DNA of 64,000 nt, taken from assembly GCA_964598485.1 (NCBI GenBank), contig CAZRCD010000007.1, forward strand, positions 1 through 64,000, given 5' to 3'. Origin of the DNA: SOJA01 sp964598485 (GTDB lineage Archaea; Thermoproteota; Bathyarchaeia; Bathyarchaeales; Bathycorpusculaceae). Shown here one piece after another: positions 59,103-64,000 of the stretch (position 1 is the stretch's first letter; every line of letters begins with the position of its first letter). The notes beneath the pieces are model-generated. The model worked only from the letters and a program-made list of their open reading frames with translations, did no database searches and was not told where the DNA came from. A program made the position numbers and the translations under genes.

Positions 59103-59807
59103 GTGAAAGAAATAGATTTTATTATCAAATACAAACCATCCTATTCAATGCTTGTTGTCAATCTAGATCAAGGTGAAAAAATAACGGCTGAATCTGGTGC
59201 AATGACTTACATGGATCCTAACATAGAGGCACATACGCGAAAAAGAGAAAAAAGCCTTCTTGGCAGTATAGGTCTCGCAGTTTTTGGACGCCAATCCTTT
59301 TGGGTGAACGATTACACAGCTTCAAACGGTCAGGGAGAAGTAGCATTTGTGTCCGCACCTGTAGGCGACATAGAAACATTAGAGGTTAAGCCAGACCAAG
59401 GCTACGTAATCCAAAAATCCTCTTACATAGCTTCAACAGAAAACGTTAATTTGGATGTTAAATGGGAAGGCTTCACTAAAGGGTTGTTCGGTCAAGGCTT
59501 GTTCATGATAAAAGTCACGGGTAACGGCACTCTATTCATAAACACTTTCGGAGCAATAGACAAACACACTTTGAAGTCTGGACAAGAACTAATTGTTGAC
59601 AACTTCCATCTAGTAGCCTTCAGTGACACATGCAACTACAAAGTTACAAAGTTTGGAGGATTAAAAGAAACTTTACTCGGCGGAGAAGGACTAGTGACCA
59701 GAATAACAGGCCCAGGAGACATCTATATACAAACAAAAAACCTAAGGGAATTCGTAGAATGGCTGTGGACATTGATTGAGCCTAGAGTCAAATCAAGAGC
59801 CCGCTAA
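59103..59807 (+). CDS. AIM24/TIGR00266-family protein
   Basis: 234 aa, GTG start. The beta-prism-type AIM24 fold is recognisable from YSMLVVNLDQGEKITAESGA, SLLGSIGLAVFGRQSFWVND, VSAPVGDIETLEVKPDQGYV, GLFGQGLFMIKVTGNGTLFI and GLKETLLGGEGLVTRITGPG. Bacterial and archaeal members are cytoplasmic or membrane-associated; yeast Aim24 helps organise mitochondrial inner-membrane complexes. The precise role is unknown here. Monocistronic. Confidence 0.88.
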   Translation: MKEIDFIIKYKPSYSMLVVNLDQGEKITAESGAMTYMDPNIEAHTRKREKSLLGSIGLAVFGRQSFWVNDYTASNGQGEVAFVSAPVGDIETLEVKPDQGYVIQKSSYIASTENVNLDVKWEGFTKGLFGQGLFMIKVTGNGTLFINTFGAIDKHTLKSGQELIVDNFHLVAFSDTCNYKVTKFGGLKETLLGGEGLVTRITGPGDIYIQTKNLREFVEWLWTLIEPRVKSRAR

Positions 59808-59916
59808 TGTTCCATCTTTTTCTTTTAATTGAGAACCTAAACAAAAAAGTCAATGTTTATATCCCAAAGAATTAAAACTTCTTGAAAGTTTTCTACTACA
59901 GAGTGTAGAGAATAGT

Positions 59917-60072
59917 ATGCATGAAGTTCAAGTTGACGGAGAAAAATTAACGATTGATGACGTTGTTAGGGTTGCACGGGAAAACGCTAAAAATTCCAGT
60001 GCGAAAGCAAGAGCGCCAATAAAGCTTATTGTCTCTGATCTTGACAAGTTGTTTACGTGCACGCTACCATAG
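59917..60072 (+). CDS. 51-aa ORF resembling the N-terminus of aromatic amino-acid lyases
   Basis: ATG 59917; HEVQVDGEKLTIDDVVRVAR, then ENAKNSSAKARAPIKLIVSD and LDKLFTCTLP. The first 25 residues match the start of histidine/phenylalanine ammonia-lyases (DG..LTIEDVV.VAR), but the protein stops before any catalytic region (ASGDL-type MIO loop). Either a truncated lyase gene or a small protein that shares this helix. No ribosome-binding site is evident. Confidence 0.4.
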   Translation: MHEVQVDGEKLTIDDVVRVARENAKNSSAKARAPIKLIVSDLDKLFTCTLP

Positions 60073-60122
60073 GAAAGCAGTTTAATAACTAAGATGTTTA
60101 GATTGATAAGTAAAGGAGGTTT

Positions 60123-61289
60123 ATGTTGGAGGCATCTTCTAGAACTTCTTTAATAAAGTCTTCGGCTATTCGCAGGATGCTTGAACTCTCGACGGGAATG
60201 GAGAACGTTGTTCATTTGGAACAAGGTGAACCAGACTTCACAACGCCAAGCCATATTTTGGACGCAGCTGTGAAGGCTATGAAAAATGGGTTCACACATT
60301 ATACAGAGATTAACGGAACGTTAGAACTGCGTCAGGCTATGGCTGAAAAACTTGAGAAAGAAAATGGCATTGATGCTAATCCGAGAACAGAGATAACAGT
60401 AACGTCCGGGTCTCAAGAAGCAATGTTCATTGCCGCGCTGGGGTTTCTGAATCCAAGTGACGAAGCTTTAATTCTTGATCCATACTACCCAGCATATTTT
60501 GAAGATACTCTATTAGCAGAGGCAGTGCCAATTACAGTCTCTCTCAATGAGGAAGAAAATTACCCTGTGAATATGGAGGCCCTAGATGGAAAAATAACGA
60601 AGAAGACGAAGATGATTTGGATGTGCAACCCGTCTAATCCAACAGGTCACGTATCTTCTAAGGAGGACCTAGAAATCATAGCTGAAGTGGCGAAAAGGCA
60701 CAATTTAATAGTTTTCATGGACGAAATATATGAGAAACTTCTCTATGACGATTCAAAACATATTAGTATAGGTTCGTTACCCGGAATGGAGAGTAGAACT
60801 ATCACAGTGAACGGTTTCTCAAAAGCCTACGCGATGACTGGGTGGAGGATAGGCTATGTAGTGGCTGAAAAGAAGCTCTCAGCTACACTGCGCAAATTAC
60901 ATTATCACGCAACTCTTTGTCCAAATGCAATTTCACAGAAGGCTGCTCTAGCTGCACTAACAGGATCACAGGACTGCGTTCAAGAAATGGTTAAAGAATA
61001 CGATAGAAGAAGGAAACTGGTAATCAATGAACTCGATACGATTGAGTCTTTGTCCTACACCGTGCCTAAAGGGGCCTTCTACGTTTTTCCAAACCTCTCA
61101 AGTTTTGAGGAATCAGATGAGGCAATGGCATTGTATCTGTTAAAGAAGGCTGGGGTTGTGACTGTGCCTGGCTCTGGCTTCGGAAAAGCTGGTGAAGGTC
61201 ATTTGAGAATTTCCTACTCTGTCTCCTATGAACAGGTTAAGGAAGGAATGAAACGTCTCAAAGAGTGTTTAGATTTCAGACAAACTTAG
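60123..61289 (+). CDS. class I/II PLP-dependent aminotransferase
   Basis: 388 aa. ATG with AAAGGAGG upstream. LEQGEPDFTTPSHILDAAVK, ITVTSGSQEAMFIAALGFLN, WMCNPSNPTGHVSSKEDLEI and FMDEIYEKLLYDD give cofactor-binding residues (Asn, Asp, Tyr). The Schiff-base lysine is in VNGFSKAYAMTGWRIGYVVA, and the carboxylate-binding Arg in HLRISYSVS. AspC/aromatic-type family; the substrate may be aspartate or a related amino acid. Confidence 0.94.
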   Translation: MLEASSRTSLIKSSAIRRMLELSTGMENVVHLEQGEPDFTTPSHILDAAVKAMKNGFTHYTEINGTLELRQAMAEKLEKENGIDANPRTEITVTSGSQEAMFIAALGFLNPSDEALILDPYYPAYFEDTLLAEAVPITVSLNEEENYPVNMEALDGKITKKTKMIWMCNPSNPTGHVSSKEDLEIIAEVAKRHNLIVFMDEIYEKLLYDDSKHISIGSLPGMESRTITVNGFSKAYAMTGWRIGYVVAEKKLSATLRKLHYHATLCPNAISQKAALAALTGSQDCVQEMVKEYDRRRKLVINELDTIESLSYTVPKGAFYVFPNLSSFEESDEAMALYLLKKAGVVTVPGSGFGKAGEGHLRISYSVSYEQVKEGMKRLKECLDFRQT

Positions 61290-61319
61290 GTATTCTGTTC
61301 TTTTCTACACTATAAGTGA

Positions 61320-61763
61320 TCATTTTATTACGGTGACTTTTCTCCCATCTGCGTCCACTTTGACGAAGTCGCCCATGTGAATGGCTTTGAATGGGTCTTC
61401 TTCTAATCTATCTACGAGAGGAACATCTGCTATTACCGCGCTAACAATAAGTACTGTTTCCACGTCCTTAACAATCATTGCTCTTGGAGCAACTCTGTTT
61501 GATGCCAGTTTAAAGAGGCCGTCTATCTGAACCACCGAGCTAGCTTTCCCCGATGGGAATACAAGCACCTTATTTGCGACACTTTTTCCCTCCAGTTCAT
61601 GGCCCTTCTCCCTGATTATGCCCGTTTTTGGATCTGTAAGGTAGAAGCATATCGCATCATGAGAGACCAGGGCTTCACCCTCTCCATAACCGCCCACAAT
61701 CTTGTGACATTTCAAAGTGATTTCCAAACTTTCATCCCCATTCTCCTTTAATTGCGGCATCAA
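61320..61763 (-). CDS. phosphomevalonate dehydratase small subunit (aconitase X swivel)
   Basis: Frame of 147 aa from ATG 61763, but the first part overlaps the large-subunit gene by 32 bases; TTG 61727, four bases after that stop and preceded by GGGGATG, is the likelier start (135 aa). Signature CHKIVGGYGEGEALVSHDAI, PSGKASSVVQIDGLFKLASN and VADVPLVDRLEEDPFKAI-type segment (IADVPLVDRLEEDPF). It forms the swivelling domain of AcnX, which with the large subunit dehydrates mevalonate 5-phosphate in the archaeal mevalonate pathway. Confidence 0.9.
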   Translation of the reverse strand: MMPQLKENGDESLEITLKCHKIVGGYGEGEALVSHDAICFYLTDPKTGIIREKGHELEGKSVANKVLVFPSGKASSVVQIDGLFKLASNRVAPRAMIVKDVETVLIVSAVIADVPLVDRLEEDPFKAIHMGDFVKVDADGRKVTVIK

Positions 61764-62937
61764 CGCAGTTTTTCAGCCTTATCACCACTGCTTCTTTAAA
61801 TCTCCGATAGTAGGCGCATTTCGGCGAGTCCGTAACGCCTATTTTATGTCTGTAGGGATGCCAACAGGGTTCGTCTATGCACGTGTCTGGTACGACGTGT
61901 CCACCAGCCTTCTCTATTACGTCTACGTAGCCGTTTCTTTCGGCTAAAAATTTGGCTGTGGCAGATGTGCAAACCCAAAATGAAACCTTATCGTGTATCT
62001 TTTTTCCTGTCAAGAGTCTTGCAACTTCTTCCACTTGTTTGAGTGTGTAATGTGGGCATCCAAGCATAATAAAATCTATTTTCCCGCTTGCCCCTTGAAG
62101 TTCTTCGTAGGTTTGTTTAAGTTCTTTGTCTGTCACAGTGATTTTGTCCTCTGGAACGTCGCCTTGAAAAGCATCTTCAACCGTTTGTGCCTCAACTGTG
62201 AATCCGGGTATGTGAAACATGGGAACTGCTCCGGAAGTGTTTAGCATTGCGCAAAGGTTTATGAGCTCCTCAGTTGCTGGTCGCCTTGATATGCCAGTAA
62301 ACACGGGGATTCCGTAGCCTATCTGCTTACCAACATACTGCCCTAAGAGGGTGTAATCGAACTCGTCCTTTAGGGTCGCTTCGACCTTCACTAGGAGCGT
62401 GCCCTTACGATTTTCTTTGAAGTGTAGCTCGTATTTTGGAGTCTTTCCGATGACTCCTGCAGCCAATGCGCTTTGAGCTGCTTCACGATTTGTTCTCGCG
62501 CCAATTACGGAGTTCACGTAGGGTGTGGCGCTCGATTCGGAGAAGGCAACGTGTTCACCGTAGAGAGGAATACTCTCTGTAATGTATGGCGTGCAACACC
62601 AGCTAAGTATAGCGCCTATCTGCTTGTAGCCTTCCTTTACCCTCCGAGCTACCTCTGCCTCTTTTTCTGGAATTTCAAATATACTGTGAAAATACTCCAT
62701 GTCATAAACTGGGTTTGTGGTGGTGGGCACTCTGCATGAGGCGCCTCCCTTGGCCAAGAGTTCAACGAAATACATGTCTCCTTCTTGACCGCTTGAAGCT
62801 GCATGTGCACGCGTTATAGGAATCAATTTTTCAGCGTCGTAGGCGTCTCCAATTGCTACGAGTAGCTCCATCGCTTTTTGTGTTCCTTCCCCGAATTCTC
62901 CTTTGAATATTTGCTCTTCCTCTTTGGTTAGGTGCAT
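61732..62937 (-). CDS. phosphomevalonate dehydratase large subunit (aconitase X)
   Basis: 401 aa. AcnX catalytic subunit with [4Fe-4S] cluster. ARAHAASSGQEGDMYFVELL, CRVPTTTNPVYDMEYFHSIF, AILSWCCTPYITESIPLYGE, MLGCPHYTLKQVEEVARLLT and VPDTCIDEPCWHPYRHK supply conserved Cys/His/Ser residues. This enzyme replaces part of the classical mevalonate route to isoprenoids and membrane lipids in most archaea. Partner gene follows with overlap; a dehydrogenase gene precedes it by 12 bp. Confidence 0.93.
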   Translation of the reverse strand: MHLTKEEEQIFKGEFGEGTQKAMELLVAIGDAYDAEKLIPITRAHAASSGQEGDMYFVELLAKGGASCRVPTTTNPVYDMEYFHSIFEIPEKEAEVARRVKEGYKQIGAILSWCCTPYITESIPLYGEHVAFSESSATPYVNSVIGARTNREAAQSALAAGVIGKTPKYELHFKENRKGTLLVKVEATLKDEFDYTLLGQYVGKQIGYGIPVFTGISRRPATEELINLCAMLNTSGAVPMFHIPGFTVEAQTVEDAFQGDVPEDKITVTDKELKQTYEELQGASGKIDFIMLGCPHYTLKQVEEVARLLTGKKIHDKVSFWVCTSATAKFLAERNGYVDVIEKAGGHVVPDTCIDEPCWHPYRHKIGVTDSPKCAYYRRFKEAVVIRLKNCVDAAIKGEWG

Positions 62938-62949
62938 ATTGTTTCATCT

Positions 62950-63915
62950 TCATTTTTTGTTGACTGGACGAACTGGTTGACACAGGTTTTGTGGGCAGTC
63001 TTCTAGGAACTTTACAATGTTGTCGATGCAAATGTCAGTGCACTTCTTTGCCGCTTCAACTGTGTGGAAACCAATGTGAGGAGAAAGCACAGTATTGTCA
63101 AGTTTGAACAACGGATTGTCCTTTTGTAGGGGCTCTTCTTCGAAAACGTCTAATCCGGCATAAGATAGTTTACGTGATTTTAAGGCGTCGACTAAAGCCT
63201 TTTCATCTATTACTTTACCTTGAGATGTGTTGATTAGAACACAGCCGCTTTTCATAACTTCGATTTCTTTTTCCCCTATTAGCCCTTCTGTTTCCTGTGT
63301 TAACGGCACATGCAAAGTTATTACGTCACTTTCTTTCAACAACGTTCGAAGGTCAACGTACTTCATTCCAATCTCTTCTGCCTTCTTAAAGTTAGGGTAC
63401 TTGTCGAAACCCAAGAGTTTCATCTTAAAAGCTTTGCCAATTTCAGCAACCCGACAGCCAATCGCTCCTGTGCCAATTATGCCGAGAGTTTTCCCAGCTA
63501 ATTCCCAGCCTCTAAAAGGTCTCCAATCGAATTCTCCTCTCCTAACATGCATGTCGGCCAGCAACAATTTTCTGGCTGCCGCCAACAACAAAGCAAAAAC
63601 GTGCTCAGCAACAGCTTCAGTGGCATAGCCCGGAACATGCGTAACTGCTATCCCTTTTTTCCTTGCCGCCTCGAGATCTGCATAGTGGCATGTAGTAGCC
63701 CATATGGAGACCATTTTAAGTTTTTCAGCAGACTTGAGGACGTCTTCAGTTAGGTAACTCCAACCAACTATTACGATGTCAGCTTCCTTTATTCTTTCCT
63801 TCAGATCGTTAGGAGTTTTAGGTATATCCTCAAAAATTTCCACGTCGGCAATAGATCGTAGTTTTTTGACGTGCTGTTCTTCTAAGTATACACGATCTAC
63901 AACGACTATCTTCAT
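62950..63915 (-). CDS. D-isomer-specific 2-hydroxyacid dehydrogenase
   Basis: 321 aa. NAD(P)-binding motif LGIIGTGAIGCRVAEIGKAF, substrate-binding IWATTCHYADLEAARKKGIA and TEAVAEHVFALLLAAARKLL, catalytic Arg in LINTSQGKVIDE, Glu in GLDVFEEEP, and His in LSPHIGFHTVEAAKK. Family members reduce glyoxylate, hydroxypyruvate or 2-oxoacids, or act as 3-phosphoglycerate dehydrogenase. First gene of the operon with AcnX; the specific substrate and its link to mevalonate are unclear. RBS AAAGGATGACG before ATG. Confidence 0.93.
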   Translation of the reverse strand: MKIVVVDRVYLEEQHVKKLRSIADVEIFEDIPKTPNDLKERIKEADIVIVGWSYLTEDVLKSAEKLKMVSIWATTCHYADLEAARKKGIAVTHVPGYATEAVAEHVFALLLAAARKLLLADMHVRRGEFDWRPFRGWELAGKTLGIIGTGAIGCRVAEIGKAFKMKLLGFDKYPNFKKAEEIGMKYVDLRTLLKESDVITLHVPLTQETEGLIGEKEIEVMKSGCVLINTSQGKVIDEKALVDALKSRKLSYAGLDVFEEEPLQKDNPLFKLDNTVLSPHIGFHTVEAAKKCTDICIDNIVKFLEDCPQNLCQPVRPVNKK

Positions 63916-64000
63916 TCGTCATCCTTTTTCCTAAGATGTGGCGAATCCATTTAAGTTTTATTGGATAGATAAGAAAAAGTAAGGAGTTAATGTAGAAGAA
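63916..64000 (-). promoter_or_regulatory. promoter of the dehydrogenase/AcnX operon
   Basis: On the minus strand a TATA-like CTTAAATGG lies around 63948-63957, about 35 bases before the ATG at 63915; GGATG serves as ribosome-binding site. The window ends 45 bp further. Confidence 0.45.

Overview
The window looks archaeal and most likely comes from a Bathyarchaeia-type (TACK) genome. The information-processing genes are archaeal: unsplit RpoB (1121 aa) and unsplit RpoA (1273 aa) followed by L30e and archaeal NusA, S12-S7, a thermosome, Rio2, Lsm, archaeal ThiI, and HerA-NurA. Promoters are TATA-like and many starts are GTG or TTG. Unsplit RpoA, aconitase-X-type phosphomevalonate dehydratase and many small zinc-ribbon or membrane proteins fit that lineage. 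No 16S gene is present, so the assignment is inference.

Layout. Bases 1-8 kb hold the 3' end of an RpoH that still carries a eukaryote-like Rpb5 jaw, then a HAD phosphatase, two metallo-beta-lactamase (MBL) proteins, a frameshifted CBS protein, hypothetical genes and a RelE-like toxin locus. Bases 8.3-11.6 kb hold a tightly overlapping three-gene operon: a hingeless Smc5-like ATPase, an Nse4-like kleisin and an Nse3/MAGE-like winged-helix protein. This looks like an archaeal counterpart of the eukaryotic SMC5/6 core and is the most striking content here. Bases 11.6-19.8 kb (minus strand) are rpoB-rpoA-rpl30e-nusA plus a 58-aa membrane protein. Bases 20-23.5 kb are accessory: a decayed regulator, a metallopeptidase-like gene, tRNA-Leu(CAA) with an apparent D-loop insertion, tRNA-Ala(GGC), and a DUF2283-like gene whose only plausible start is CTG.

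Bases ~23.5-30.2 kb are an AT-rich integrated element with a tyrosine recombinase, a P-loop helicase-like replication protein, a zinc ribbon, a second P-loop ATPase, and a ~1.1 kb non-coding tract with origin-like inverted repeats. Bases 30.3-32.6 kb carry divergent hsp20 and thermosome genes. Bases 32.6-34.3 kb carry very small genes, including an RpoK-like 31-aa ORF, and an HsdM remnant.

Bases 34.4-56.7 kb are housekeeping: cysS, lplA, a JAMM protein, rps12-rps7, a DRG-like GTPase, nurA-herA, Nudix, two ABC exporter loci (one with its own PadR repressor and a perfect operator palindrome), pyrH, an MBL protein, membrane transporters, thiI, rio2 and lsm. Bases 57.1-58.6 kb contain two inverted-repeat cassettes ending in GCGCGCT and containing GTGCAC-N3-GTGCAC palindromes. 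One encloses a ribbon-helix-helix gene, and a looser relative lies at 33.2 kb. Bases 58.7-64 kb hold an AIM24-like protein, an aminotransferase, and an operon of a 2-hydroxyacid dehydrogenase with both subunits of phosphomevalonate dehydratase (archaeal mevalonate pathway).

All homology statements come from reading motifs and recalled family sequences; no searches were run.
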